A DNA stretch of 64,000 bases, from contig NC_072456.1 in assembly GCF_027596085.1 (NCBI RefSeq), forward strand, positions 18,551,218 through 18,615,217. The letters run 5' to 3'. The notes under the pieces are model-generated. The model worked only from the letters and a program-made list of their open reading frames with translations. It had not been told where the DNA came from and made no database searches. The DNA comes from Anoplopoma fimbria (lineage: Eukaryota > Chordata > Actinopteri > Perciformes > Anoplopomatidae). Below are positions 1-12,043 of this stretch, piece after piece (position 1 is the first letter of the stretch; every line of letters starts with the position of its first letter). The translations under genes were made by a program, and so were the position numbers.

Positions 1-76
1 CATTTTGGTTTATGAGACCGAGACCTTGCTATCTAACTGCAATATTATAGTGTTTCTTGCAGATCATTCTAATCAT

Positions 77-140
77 ACATTACATTACATTACATTACAG
101 TCATTTAGCAGACGCTTTTATCCAAAGCGACTTACAGGAA
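77..140 (+). repeat. Teleost dispersed repeat fragment with (ATTAC)n head
   Basis: Four ATTAC units (79-101) are followed by CATTTAGCAGACGCTTTT and ATCCAAAGCGACTTACAG, a motif I recognise as scattered at high copy in many teleost genomes. I cannot assign the family. A decayed relative is at 29505-29560. Confidence 0.6.
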
Positions 141-579
141 GTATTATTCATATTCATATTATTGATTGTTTTAATAAGTGTCTGTGTGTGTGAAGATTGT
201 TTTGTGGGGCTTCAGATTTTGTTGTTCAGTGAGATCAAATGCAGACAGGCCACACTCTGAGTCCTGCAGCCTTGTTCTGCAATAAACCAGCAGCATCCAC
301 TCCACAGCCAGAGATGCTCTCACATAAACACACAGACAGACACACTGTGGATCTATTTTCTATATTACTAAATCAACCCCCCGAGGCTGCGGGGATGGCA
401 GTGTCCCTGCTGGAGGAGGATTTTGTTTGCGTCCAAAATCCCACTTGTGTTAAGTGTAAACTCAGACACTCGGTACAGACATTGCTGCAGCTGCTTGATG
501 TTGTCTCGTGGTGCCGCTGCAGCCTTTTATGGTTGGCCTCTCATATCTTCTAATACATCACACAAGGACGAAACATCAG

Positions 580-705
<126 letters not shown>

Positions 706-1654
706 CTCAGGTGTGTGTGTGTCTCCATAACCGTTTTGGCACTGTCATAGTCAGCTGTTTTCCCCACAGTTTGGCTCCACATGACAAAGGGTTGTCTGCT
801 ACTGCAACTAATAACTATTATCAACTAATAAATGACCTAATTACATTAACACATCGCCACTTAATATTTATTCATTCTAATAGTTCATGTGATCTATTTT
901 ACTTTTATTTTCTGTTTAATATTGTTCCTCTTTTCTCTGCATTGTGATTCTACAACTGTAACTTCTGTCTGGTGAATGTTTTTTGTTTCCTTTTCAAATT
1001 AAAGTTAAAAATAGAGGGTGTCACATGCTGCACGGATAGTTTGAGACAAAGTTTTGATTTCGGGCTATATAAGTGAAATTTACATGACTTGGTTTGACAA
1101 ATGCTCGACAATAAATCAGCTATTTTACTGAATTTATGTAACTTTAGCTGTTTTTTTGTTTAGAGTAAAAAGTTAAATTATGTTTGTGAGAATTGTACTT
1201 GACAAAATGAATAAAAATGAATTAATGAATAAAACTGAAGGAGAACAGCGATTCCAACAAAGTGAACACAACTATAAATCCATAAAAAATACTTTAGATC
1301 AAAAGATACTTATTTTCATCATGCAAAATGTAAATGATAGATTTGTGTGCCTAGATCCGGTTTGTTTTTGATGAGCTCTTTGAAATGGAAGATATTTGAG
1401 CAAATGTGTGAAGGAGGAAATGAGGGCACATGTTCACCACAGAGCTTACTGTACACACATTTGAAAGAGGCATGACAATCACAAGAGGAACTCTGGCATC
1501 ATATGATACGGTCTGTTGATAATTTGCAATTGACATGAGAAGTTTATGACAAAGCACAGAGATTTAGAAATGGGTACTTGTCAACAGATGTGTTTTCAAC
1601 ACAGACACTAGTACAATAAACACCTTTTTATGTTTTGTTGAGGTCATTCTGATG

Positions 1655-1655
<1 letters not shown>

Positions 1656-1738
<83 letters not shown>
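1656..1738 (+). repeat. (AC)n microsatellite with GC interruptions
   Basis: Dinucleotide AC array interrupted by three ACGC steps near 1694-1710. Confidence 0.98.
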
Positions 1739-1741
<3 letters not shown>

Positions 1742-1900
1742 GCCGAAAAACAAAAAACACAGATGGCGATAAAAGTCACACTTGTAACTCATCTAACAAA
1801 AATATATTATTCAATACTTTTGAAGTAATTTTATTAAGGTTATATCATCCACTCAGTACCTCCATGATTCACTGACTGGTGTGCAAGTGTGAGTCTGTCA

Positions 1901-1902
<2 letters not shown>

Positions 1903-1950
<48 letters not shown>
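1903..1950 (+). repeat. (TG)n microsatellite
   Basis: Pure TG tract of about 48 nt. Confidence 0.97.
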
Positions 1951-1951
<1 letters not shown>

Positions 1952-2775
1952 CAGATGTTGTGTGCAGGTGAAAAGAGAACACAGAGTCTGTTAGATCTGA
2001 GGTCGAAGCGCACATCAAAACAACTGTCATCTCACAGATCCTCTTTGATCAGAAATTGGTCCGACTACTGTTTCAACGCGGCGAAGCTGCACAGACACCA
2101 GTGCTGAAGCAAAATGGAGGCATCCTACGCGGCTTCTTTATGTCTACAAAAAAGTAATATTCCTCTGAAGAAACAGCATGGGAACAGATAGCGGTAAATA
2201 CTTAAAGCTCTGCATCTTATAGAGAAGGATTAACAGATGAGTTGGTGCGTCAGTCGGGTGTATAAAACTCCACTTATTTTTCAGATAACTTTGGGGCTTT
2301 TTTCTTAATTGATTTAGTTGGAAAGCTCTAAAATCACACCAAACATCTTTCAAAAAACCCTTCATTTAGGCTTTTAACTCTACATGTACTGTAGCAGTAT
2401 CACCACACAAAAGTATCACATTACAATGATTAATCAAAGGTTTCTTCTCAATTATCAGCACATGGTGACATTTCTGAGTTCTCTCATCTCATACAATGCT
2501 GCAGGGAGAGAAATGACTCACTCTTTGCACAAAAAAACCCTCCTCCGATACATGTCAACTGTCACTCACCACAAGCCCCAATCAGGTAAAAATGGTGAAC
2601 AATAGCCAACAAATCTTCTTATCCTGAGTTCACATCCAGTCCACGACCTCTAATGGATGATGACCCCCTCTTCTCTCTGCCCAGTTTAACGCACTCAGTG
2701 TTCCCTTTGCTCTATTCCAACAAACCAAAAATGCCTGAAGTGCAACCACATGTAAAACCAGTACCTCTCTTGTAG

Positions 2776-2935
2776 GACCATCTCTTCATCAAGAGTTTGG
2801 AGAAGGAGGGCCACGAGTTGTTAAGAGAAGACTCCGCCATTCGAGCAGCTCAGTGGGGAGGCCAGCTGGAACTGGAGTTCTCTCACACTGGAGCTCTGGC
2901 ACCCAGCGAGAGGAAGAGAGAGAGAGCAGGAGGGG
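2776..2935 (+). other. Weak exon-like stretch on the plus strand
   Basis: After CCTCTCTTGTAG (a good acceptor form, ending at 2775) an open frame reads DHLFIKSLEKEGHELLRED, SAIRAAQWGGQLELEFSHTG, ALAPSERKRER before passing into low-complexity purine repeats. The first 50 codons have normal amino-acid composition and could be an exon of a neighbouring gene. I do not recognise the protein, saw no clear donor and no adjoining exon, so this may be chance. Confidence 0.2.
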
Positions 2936-5268
2936 CGAGGAGGGGCGGAGGGAGGGGTGTTGAGAAAGAGAGGGAGAGAGAGAGTCCAAAGCAAGGAATA
3001 GGGAACTGCTGGTTGGGGATTACCTCTCTAAATACTCTAGTGAAGACAGGAAAAGAACAAGAAAGCCCCCTCAAAGAAGGTGACAGTGGGAAGAGAAAAG
3101 GAGGCGTGAAAGTGTTTTGGTTTGGATATGATGAGTTTTTATAATTCTTCATGATACAGTGTAAGACACTCCAAGAAAGGTTTTAATAATAAAACACAAA
3201 TCATACAGGTTGTAAATACCTGTTTATCTCCTAGTATCTGATAAAAAGTCAAGGCAGATCTTCACTGTGTAGACATTTTCTAAGATGATTGTTGGATGAC
3301 AAGAGAGGAAGTCAGAAATGGGTGTTGGGGTATAACAGGAGTGAGCAAGGGGGTAGTAAATTGAGCTAATGTGTATGTTAATAGTCTAAGAGCTTGATTA
3401 ACACTCAGAAATAATTTGAATGCCTCAAAAAAGTATATTTTACTGTTCCAGGCCAGTTTAAAGATGTTTTAGAGAAATAAGGCAGAAACAGAAAAAGAGA
3501 AGGAAGTCTACGCAATAATGTATAGGGCAATGATGCATCCATTTTTTTTTCTTAGTCTGAGTCACAGTGGCACAAACAAACACATCTTCTGGGAAGAAGT
3601 AAAAGCAAGTGAGGTATTTTTAAAAAGCTAAAAGAAATTGTGAAGAGGAACGAATACCATACAGAAGAGAGAGGAGAGTGTCTCTAACTGCTGCAGCTAC
3701 TAGATACAGAGCCTGACAATGGTTGCAACCAATGGGCTTCTTAATTTGCGCAAGTGTAAGTACGGATGAATGTCAAGTTCAGCTCAGTGCACATCAAGTG
3801 GAAAAGTCTTCTTACTTTCCCACAGACAGAGGAGGCAGAACAAAACACTGGCACAGAGAAGGCCAGTAGAAACGCACTAAAACAGAACCCTACTGCAGAT
3901 AAAATACTTCACATTTTCAAACAATGCATAGACAAACACATGTAAGGAACTGAGCCCACATTTGCATATCTCTGTTTTGAAACTCAAAACTCGTAAAAAG
4001 TTAAAAATAAACTCTACTTACATTTGATGATAGGTACCAGATGGAAGCGTGGTACTTCTCTCTGTTCACCTAAACAAGGCAGAAGAGAGGAGAAGAGATG
4101 GTTTAAAGTCCCTCAGGTCTGACAGGGTTCTTCGTGAATGTCGGGTTGCTCACCCACTGACTGCAGAGAGACAGCAGCCAGCCACAGGATCTCAACCCCG
4201 CTTCCTCTTTTTCTCATTCTGTGCAGCTGAGAACTTAGCGAATGGCCCACACTTACAGTTTCACACATTGCTGCAACTTTCAAATGTGTCATGACAGATT
4301 ATGCATGCGATGGTAGTACAGAACTATTGCACAGGTGCAAGTTGTGAAGTCTTGTGTTGAAGAAGAGGGACCTATTGACAATAAACCTTTGTTCTGACAT
4401 CACAGACTCTTAAACACATTTCATTGTGACAAATAGATTAAGCAAAACTAAAACTAAAGGTGATGCACTCATGATTCAGTGCACACATATCCACCCATCA
4501 TTGAGTTGTAGCGTTATCTCATGACTTTCATTAGTCCAATCTTTACTCTTGCGTTGTGCATGTGCATGTTTTGCAGCTTTTACGCTCCCCCGTGAACAGC
4601 CCTGAGAAAACTGGGTTAGGAGGAACTAGCTGCGTTTGTAGTGGTTTCAGTCCGAGCATAACTTCATCACAACCGCGCCTCAATGCACAGTGTACCACTG
4701 CTCGTCATCTTTCACTGAGACCTCTGTGTGTGAATGAACACGGAGCCTCACATGAATTAGCTGCCAGGCCTGAGGTGGTTTTCCCCCCGCAATACAATTC
4801 ACAAGCAGTGAGGAGAGTATGAGCTGACAATACATGAAGAGAGAAGGTTTAAAAGGTGTAGTAGGATTATAGAACTACAGCACAATAAAATCGTCAGACA
4901 TTCTGCGATAAATAAAACTGATATCTCAATATTACATTGTGATTATAACTGAAACGTTTGAGGTTTATGTGTTGTTTTCATTCTTTCTTTTGAAATTGCA
5001 ACCTAAGGTAAGATAATTAAAATGGAAGGGAGCAGGTTGAAATAGGAAAATGTTGGCAAAGGAGTGGTGTGATCTGATCATTTAGGCAGCAAGAGGTATG
5101 TGGATGAACTTGTTGGTGAGTGTGTGGACAAAAAAGCCGGAAAAGAACATGAATTACAAACACCAAAAGTGAAGCTAAGTGTATGACAAGTAACGGAAAG
5201 AGTATTCCTTTACTTGAGTAGAAGTAGAAATACCAAAGTTTCAAAATAATCCATTTGTAGGATATTGT

Positions 5269-5409
5269 AAGGATGTGCAGTGGTCTAAACATGTGTCTTG
5301 TCAGAAACCATTTCACCACTACAAACGCAGCAACCATTTCATACAAAAACATCTGTAATAGGTATCATATTTGTGACACAGGAAATGCTTTTTGGGTGAC
5401 ATGCTACTG
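5269..5409 (+). repeat. Local duplication, copy 1
   Basis: It shares with 7342-7504, in the same order and orientation, AAGGATGTGCAGTGGTCT, GTCTTGTCAGAAAC, ATTTCATACAA, ACATCTGT and GGGTGACATGCTACTG. This copy lacks about 50 nt of A-rich sequence present in the other and has its own short insert (CACCACTACAAACGCAG). Confidence 0.85.
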
Positions 5410-5857
5410 ATGTTAGAAGCATTTAAATGCTGTAGTTGGTCTAGGTGGAGATAACTATTAGGTTAGGTAGTTTTATGTAAAGCAATACATCATATTCATA
5501 AGGTCATCTTATACATAAAATTGCATGTTTGTGGTATATATAATATAATCAGTAGCTATCAAACAAATGTAGTGGAGTAAAACTATAAAGAAGCATAAAA
5601 TGGAAATACTAAAGTACCTCAAAATTGTACACAAGAACTTGTAAACATCTACTTTGTTGCTTTCTTCCAGAGCTTTCAACTTCAACAGCGCCTCAGTCTT
5701 ATGGTCGTATATCTCAAATGTAAAAAGTGAGAATTTTCTGGCTTCCTGCCTCAGTCCATAGTTAAAAAAAACCGAGAAGAGACATATTCTCCAATAATTT
5801 TATTCATAATTTTAATATAAACAGTTAATTGTTGAATAATTTACACACAGCAAGATT

Positions 5858-5863
5858 TTTATT
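5858..5863 (-). terminator. Candidate polyadenylation signal (AATAAA) with GT-rich downstream element
   Basis: On the minus strand AATAAA is followed after 5 nt by TTGCTGTGTGTAAATT, a typical GT-rich downstream element. A second AATAAA at 5799-5804 has a T8 run about 35 nt downstream. If used, the insr 3' UTR would include the MITE at 6738-7212. Confidence 0.4.
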
Positions 5864-6341
5864 TTCATATCATTGCAACATTTTCTGTACATGTCACTAC
5901 TTGGCTCTCCTTTGAAAACATAGAAAAAATAAATTGTCAAGCGTTCATTTAGTCATGGCACATTTTTGATCCTGTACAATATGCATGTATTTCTGACTGT
6001 GTGTGTGTCTGTGTGTGTGTGTGTGTGTGTTCAATATGTTGATATCTGTGATACATAAAGATAATGGCACATTTGGATCCAGTGTGAGGGATGAAGCGAT
6101 CTCTGTGGGTTGCGGGTTTGGTTGGTTTTTTTTGGACTGTACATACACACATATACCTGCTGTCTGCATACGCACCGATGTCTCAACATAACGTATACAC
6201 AACATATCCCAAAAATTAATACATCAGCATATTCATCGGCAATAAATGACATTAATAAAGAGGTATCCTGCAAGACTACACACAGCATTCTGGGGACCAC
6301 CTATGTGCACTGAGGAGAGAAAGACTTGAAGGACACAGAAA

Positions 6342-6370
6342 GGGAGGAGGAGGAGGAGGAGGAGGAGGAG
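6342..6370 (+). repeat. (GGA)n microsatellite
   Basis: About nine GGA units. The poly-proline reading on the minus strand is an artefact of this repeat. Confidence 0.95.
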
Positions 6371-6737
6371 CAGCAGCGATCAAAGACAAAGAAAGCCGTG
6401 GTAAAGACTTCAACAGAGGACGACACAGACACAAATCCATTGATTTAAACAACGTACAGCACAGGGAACAGGATAGAGATAAATAGAAGGTATTGGTGTG
6501 TAAACTGGAGCAGACCACTGGACCGACAGATGACTCTTAAAAACTAAAGAAGAAGCTGCTTTTCCTCAGATTTGTCACCACACCTGCAACGCCCCCCCGA
6601 CAGTCTACCTTTAAACAACGGCGGTTCTCTCCCTGATCAATAACACAAATATGAACAGTTCATCACAACACTACTGAAAGACAGTACTTAATTCATTCAT
6701 AGCTGAAGGTGTTTCAACCTTTATGCTGAGCCTCCTC

Positions 6738-7212
6738 AAAGGGAATAGTTTGGTATTTTGGGAAATACGGGTGTTGCCTTACTGGCAGAGAGCTAGATTC
6801 TCTCATATCTGTACCTTACATAAAGGCTACTGCTAGCCTGTGTTAGCTTAGCTTAGCACAGAGGGGGAACAGCTAGCCTGACTCTGGTTAACGATTGGAA
6901 AATCTGCCTTCCAACACATCTAAAGCTCATTAATTAACACATCATGTCTTGTTTTGTAAATCCTAACAAAGGAAGTTGCTGCTCCCAGCAAAGAATAGGT
7001 CCAAAACGCAACACCAGCCCGACCTAAAATGTAAATTGACGTTTTTACGCTTCACTGTTTTTACAAATATATAATGTTAATTGTTAATAATAATTTTCTT
7101 ACTGTTAAACAGAGTCAAGCTAAGCTAATTCACGAATGCTATCAATGTTCTCATTAAACTCTCGTCGAGAAGGCATATTTGGTATTTCCCAAAATGCCAA
7201 AGTATTACTTTA
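6738..7212. mobile_element. MITE-like element with about 31-bp terminal inverted repeats
   Basis: The left end AAAGGGAATAGTTTGGTATT (6738-6768) and the inverted right end (7181-7210) match at about 27 of 31 positions, sharing ATTTTGGGAAATAC exactly. Internal TTAGCTTAGCTTAGCA, AACAGCTAGCCTG and CTAAAGCTCATTAATTAACA are hallmarks of a non-autonomous element I recognise as common in percomorph fish. No ORF. A clear target-site duplication was not found. A relative is at 58097-58478. Confidence 0.75.
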
Positions 7213-7287
7213 ACACCTCCAGCTTTACAGTCTAAACTTAAAGATGCATGGTTGTTGAACCATCAGTTTTCCTTTTTTTTTTCTCTT

Positions 7288-7293
7288 TTTATT
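7288..7293 (-). terminator. Candidate polyadenylation signal, first AATAAA after the insr stop
   Basis: This is the first canonical hexamer on the insr sense strand, about 6.46 kb beyond the stop codon. The downstream context is A-rich with no clear GT/T-rich element, so it is weaker in context than the pair near 5.8 kb. Confidence 0.35.
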
Positions 7294-7341
7294 TTGTTTA
7301 GCTTATTCAGGATTTTATCACTCATGTTTCCTCTTCTTCAA

Positions 7342-7504
7342 AAGGATGTGCAGTGGTCTTTTCCAGTTTTTCACATACAAAAAAACAAAAACACATTTGC
7401 AAACTAAAACACACGTCTTGTCAGAAACAATTTCATACAACAACATCTGTGATACGTGACATATTGGTGACACAAGAAAAGGCTTTATGGGTGACATGCT
7501 ACTG
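7342..7504 (+). repeat. Local duplication, copy 2 (in or next to the insr 3' UTR end)
   Basis: Partner of 5269-5409, about 2.1 kb away in direct orientation. An A/C-rich insertion of about 50 nt follows the first shared block. The copy begins about 50 nt from the AATAAA at 7288-7293 on the sense strand. Confidence 0.85.
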
Positions 7505-7753
7505 TGGCTTGGTGGGGTGGTTGAAATGCATGACAACATTCAGAAACATGCATTGGATTAAGAGCAGGGTTCGCTGTGAAACGTTTCAGGCCACGTACTG
7601 TTTATGTCTTGTTACACAGGGGTAAGCCCTCAGACTGGAGTTGTGCTGCTCCTGTTTAATACATTGACAGACTTGACTCTGCTTTTCTGTGTAGTGGGTT
7701 GTGTCATGAAAAGAAAAACACAAATCTTTCTTTTTAAAATTTAGAAAAAAAGT

Positions 7754-7761
7754 TATATACA
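7754..7761 (-). promoter_or_regulatory. Pumilio-type element TGTATATA
   Basis: Fourth sense-strand match; TGTATATA is the highest-affinity PUM form. It lies about 460 nt before the AATAAA at 7288-7293. Confidence 0.35.
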
Positions 7762-8069
7762 CATTGATAACCATGTTAAATTCATAATGTACAAGAGTAG
7801 TAAAAGTTTACAGTCAGAAAAAAGTAATTGTATTTGCCCTCCATACTTTGGCTAAAAAAAATAGAAATCAACATCTCTAAAATGTAATACTTTTTTCTTT
7901 TCTTTAAAACAAAACAATAATACATACAATGCTTTGTTCTCACCCTGCGCTGTGTTACTAGCATGCTCTGTCCACCCACCTTTTAGGTCATCAGAGTTCA
8001 ACAAAACAAACCTAAACTTCCCTAAAAATCAAGTGCTTTCATTTTCGGGGGGCCGAGGGGATCTGCTGC

Positions 8070-8077
8070 TATTTACA
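8070..8077 (-). promoter_or_regulatory. Pumilio-type element TGTAAATA
   Basis: Third sense-strand match to UGUANAUA, within AACTGTAAATAGC. Confidence 0.35.
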
Positions 8078-8621
8078 GTTGAGAGCTTATTTATCCGTTT
8101 TTGTTTTTTTTTAAATCATGGAACACCAAAATGCATTTCAAATGGAGATACCCAAATGGTGATGCAATCACTTGTTGCTAATCATGGGTTTCCGCATGTT
8201 GTTTGGGGCCTTGCTGTAAAAACACACTGATGACAAGAAGCAAAATCAGTAGGCATCAAACTATCCGCTGATAAAGACGATTCTTTTTCCATGCACAAAG
8301 CAAGCTAGATCTTAGCAGAGTAGAGACACAAGGTCAACTGTCAGAAAATTTCAAATTACAGTATTTTCCCACCAAGCAGTGAGAATATTTCCTCTGCAGT
8401 TACAACTAAAGAACACAGAATGCATAAAAAACATTATTCCTGTGTTTTCATTTCATGTTTGGAGGTGGAAAATCCTCTTTAGTGACAAGTGGAGACACAT
8501 TTCTGCTCTGAGGGGAGTGGAATGGGTCGGGAGGTCAGGCGGGCCGTTAGTCTGAGCAAGGCACTATGGGTCGCGGCCCTGTTTGCTTTGCCACCCCTGA
8601 CCTGCAATGCTCCCATCCAAC

Positions 8622-8635
8622 TGCTAGAGGGCAGT
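8622..8635 (+). promoter_or_regulatory. Possible CTCF core site
   Basis: CTGCTAGAGGGCAG resembles the CTCF core (CYAGRGGGCRS). It sits in a GC-richer block (about 8500-8660) of the otherwise AT-rich 3' UTR. Motif only; no flanking support could be tested. Confidence 0.25.
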
Positions 8636-9941
8636 CCAGACCACATCACGTCAGAGAAAAGAGGAAGATTCCTGATTATCTTCAAAGGGGCAGAAGGTTT
8701 TCAGATTCATGAAAAGGGTGTTTGGGTTTTTGTTGTTGAAAACTTGTCCTTGGAGTTATCATCTCCATTTCGCTTTTTTTGCAAGGATGCTGTGAACTTG
8801 CGCTTCAGAGCAGATAAAAGGTAGGTAGGTAGCTCTTCTTCCTCCTCGTCCTCTTTATCCTCCAACCACAAAGCATCATGCCGCCTCCCTGAGACGAAAA
8901 GTTACAATCTAGATTTCATGTCTGTTAATAGTTCTTATGGCACACAGGATTGTCCCAGTCCAGCTCTTTTTTCCTTTGCAGAGGGGGGAGGGGAAGTCGT
9001 CCTCTTTAAAACTTTTTAACCAGCCCAGACAGTCAGTGTCCTGATCAGCCAAAACAGACCCAATCCATGGCATTGACAGAAAATAAAAGTTTATCTCTTG
9101 ATATTCACAGTAGAAAAAATATACATACGAAACGAAAAATCAGCACAGAGAAACAGACAAATAAACCGACGAGGACTGGAGGAGACCTGGGATTTGAACG
9201 CTAACTGTTTTGACCACAAAGAGGTGGATTTGACAGACTGATAAAGAAGAGTATCAGACAACAGGGTAGTCTAGATGTGTTTTTAAAAAAGCATGAGGGT
9301 CCAGGGCTGAGCTCGGTTAGGTGATCACAGATATGCATTCAGAGCCGAGAGACTCATGTTAATGTCACATCCCCAGAAACCACTACAGCCTCTCCAACAT
9401 ACAGTCCAGAGGATTGGTGAAAGCCGAAAAGGCAAATATACAAAATAAATCCACATTGCTTCTTCCAGCGCCAAGGGAAGCCTCTTCTGAGTAACTTTAT
9501 CATTTTCACTGTTGCTACAGTTTATAGACTGTCCATTAAGACAATTTACTGCCTTATGTTCCACATTTGATAAGTGATCTGGGTGAAAATCTACAAGGGG
9601 AGGCATAATAGTTGTATATATCTTTTATGCTTATCCCTCAAATCCAAAATCAAGACATTTAAAAACAGAGAAGGGCCAAAGCATCCCAACAACATCCGCA
9701 TACCCAGGTCAGTGACAGCTTCCCCCGGCACACAGGACGAGAAAACAGAGAAAACAAGAAGGGGGAGGAGTTTAATACACCACAAAGAGAAAGGAATTCA
9801 TCAGCAGTGTTGGTAATGTACGATAAAGTGATATTATTTGAAATGATCGGAGATTGAGAGACTGACGGGGGTGATTTAGGCTCTTTAGACTGATTCCTCC
9901 ATATGCACTGAGGTAGACTCTGGCCAAACACAAAGACGACG

Positions 9942-9988
9942 ACAATTACTTACTTACTTAATAACTAACTAACTAACTAACTAACTAG
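9942..9988 (+). repeat. (ACTT)/(AACT) tetranucleotide repeat
   Basis: Three TTAC units then about six CTAA units. Confidence 0.95.
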
Positions 9989-10484
9989 CACTCCTGCTGC
10001 TCATCATCAGCTACTCCACCTGTACAATAACAAACTAGGCTTTTACATCGCTCCACTCTCAAACACCTTTAAAAATGCTCGACTAAAAAGCTAACTGTGT
10101 TCTTCTTATACAATGACAATGATTATAATAAAATAAATATCTGGTATTTCAAAGATATGGGCACCATCTTAATTAAAAATTGCATATGCATATGCATGTG
10201 AACACCACCACAAGATAAGCAACCTAGGTCGAGGTGGAGACGAGAGCCATGTCCCACTTCCATATTACATACTAATTCTAACTGGGTTTTGAGAATGTAG
10301 TGTATACAAAGATGTACTAAATGCTAATTTAAGATAAGAATTTAGTATTACTATGTAGTGTGGAACTGCGACACAGCTGAGGTCCACCGTTTTTCTGTCA
10401 TGTACGCAAAACTGGCGGGCATCAGATTTTTTTTTTTAATAGATCTTTTTTTTCTGCTTTTATACTCCAAACTACATCACAGAT

Positions 10485-10492
10485 TATTTACA
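10485..10492 (-). promoter_or_regulatory. Pumilio-type element TGTAAATA
   Basis: Second sense-strand match to UGUANAUA, within the sequence TTTGTAAATAAT. Confidence 0.35.
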
Positions 10493-10818
10493 AAGTACAA
10501 AAGCCCAAGATTGTAACTCCTCAGAATAATTAGCTAAAATCTACATCGTCACCTCGGGCGCCTATGAGTGCACGTCAGCACAGAATCTGGCCAATCCACA
10601 GTGTCACCGCTAAAGCACTAGGTGAACATTAGTGTTCAGACCTTACGCAGGCAACAAGCTAAAACGAATAATACAAAATTTTAAAAATAAAACTGCCCCA
10701 AAGACTTCTACTTCTCTTCCAGCAAAAGAACAAAGTTGTAACCCCCTAAAAACACAAATGTTAATGCAGCTTTGATTTCTCCGCCTCTCCTGCCTGAAAT
10801 ACAGAGAGAGCACAGAGG

Positions 10819-10820
<2 letters not shown>

Positions 10821-10860
<40 letters not shown>

Positions 10861-10871
10861 TGTGTGTGTGT
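10821..10871 (+). repeat. (TG)n microsatellite
   Basis: TG array with one CTG interruption near 10860, inside the presumed insr 3' UTR. Confidence 0.97.
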
Positions 10872-11413
10872 CACTAGCCGATATAACTAGCCTGGACGTG
10901 GCTCTGGGTTTGAGAAGGCACTGGTAAAATATGGAGGCAGCTTCTCTGCTTTCTCTGACTCTTGATTCTGTGGGTTCTCATTGTTGACAGAAAGCTGCCA
11001 ACACTTTGGCTGTACTATAAGTGCTGAATGCTGTCTCGGCTAGATTGGCAACCACACTGGTCGATGTGTCTAGAAAAAAAGAAAAAGTGAGCTGACTATC
11101 ACCTCCCACATCATCGACTGCTGCGGTTAGAGAGTGAGAGAGGAGCGATTATGGAGGATATGCTGTGAAACTTTTGACGGCCTTTGGGCTCCAAAATAAA
11201 AGTCATAGTGAATTAATGATCTTAATGACGGATTCGGCAAACTCATTTTTCTGCAGCTCTGAGAAAGGGTACGGATGACAGGAATGTTTTTGATTCCAGG
11301 CAGGAGGGACAAACTTCAGATATTTGATTATTAAGTAGAAAAAGTCTTTCACGTGTGTGCACTGAATCTGATGGGGTGTGGTGATGGTATCAGCTTTGCC
11401 AACAGACAGGCAT

Positions 11414-11439
11414 GGGGGGGGGGAGGAGGAGGAGGGGGG
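11414..11439 (+). repeat. G-rich tract
   Basis: A run of ten G followed by three GGA units and six G. On the insr sense strand this is C-rich. Confidence 0.9.
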
Positions 11440-11614
11440 ACAACGAGGGAACGAGCCGTTCCAACTAAATCCTGGAATGTCAGACCTGAGTGAAATAGCT
11501 GCTGCACACCGTGTCCTGACGGCCCGACTGCATGTGATAGCAGAGAGAATAATAGGATTAACGATCACTCACACACTCCCTCTTTCTCTCTCTCGGGGAG
11601 ATAGAGAGACTGCT

Positions 11615-11637
11615 CCCCCCCCCCCCCCCCCCCCCCC
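11615..11637 (+). repeat. (C)23 homopolymer, G23 on the insr sense strand
   Basis: Twenty-three consecutive C on the plus strand. In an insr transcript this would be a G23 run. Confidence 0.9.
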
Positions 11638-11799
11638 TCCACTACCTGCTGTGGACTCTGAACACAGCTGGAACTTTCCGTATTTCTCTCCAGCCCCCTC
11701 GACCACAAAACGTGGAAATTTCCAATAGCCTGATTTTTTAGCAGCGAGTTCAGCAGCCAATTGGAAGCCTCAGGAAGACTGAGGTGGGAGAGCGTGCAG

Positions 11800-11801
<2 letters not shown>

Positions 11802-11830
<29 letters not shown>
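11802..11830 (+). repeat. (TG)n microsatellite
   Basis: Short pure TG tract in the presumed 3' UTR. Confidence 0.95.
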
Positions 11831-12018
11831 GTGCAGAGCAAAAACTGAACGACAACGTGAGGGGAACATAACGTGTGAATTTAATAGAAACTTCCATCTA
11901 ACCCTGAGGTCCTGAACTGATCCAGATCTCAGGTGAGATGGGAAGGGAATGCTACTGCTCTCTGATTTTAAAATAATGAGGGCGTTTAATGCTGGTCATA
12001 GAACAGACAGAGAGATAG

Positions 12019-12043
12019 AAAAAAAAAAAAAAAAAAAAAAAAA
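12019..12043 (+). repeat. (A)25 homopolymer
   Basis: Reads as U25 in an insr transcript. A second run of about 20 A is at 13513-13532. Confidence 0.9.

Larger units (their letters stand above)
5410..6737. other. Non-coding stretch between duplication copy 1 and the MITE
   Basis: It contains the two candidate poly(A) signals near 5.8 kb, a short TG tract (6001-6030) and a GGA repeat (6342-6370). No coding potential recognised. Confidence 0.5.

Noticed and set aside
5017..5352. 111-codon minus-strand frame rich in hydrophobic residues
   Set aside because: It crosses one copy of the local duplication and an AT-rich stretch; the other copy does not keep the frame.
11378..11897. Frames with poly-Pro or poly-Gly
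   Set aside because: Produced by the C23 and GGA/G tracts.
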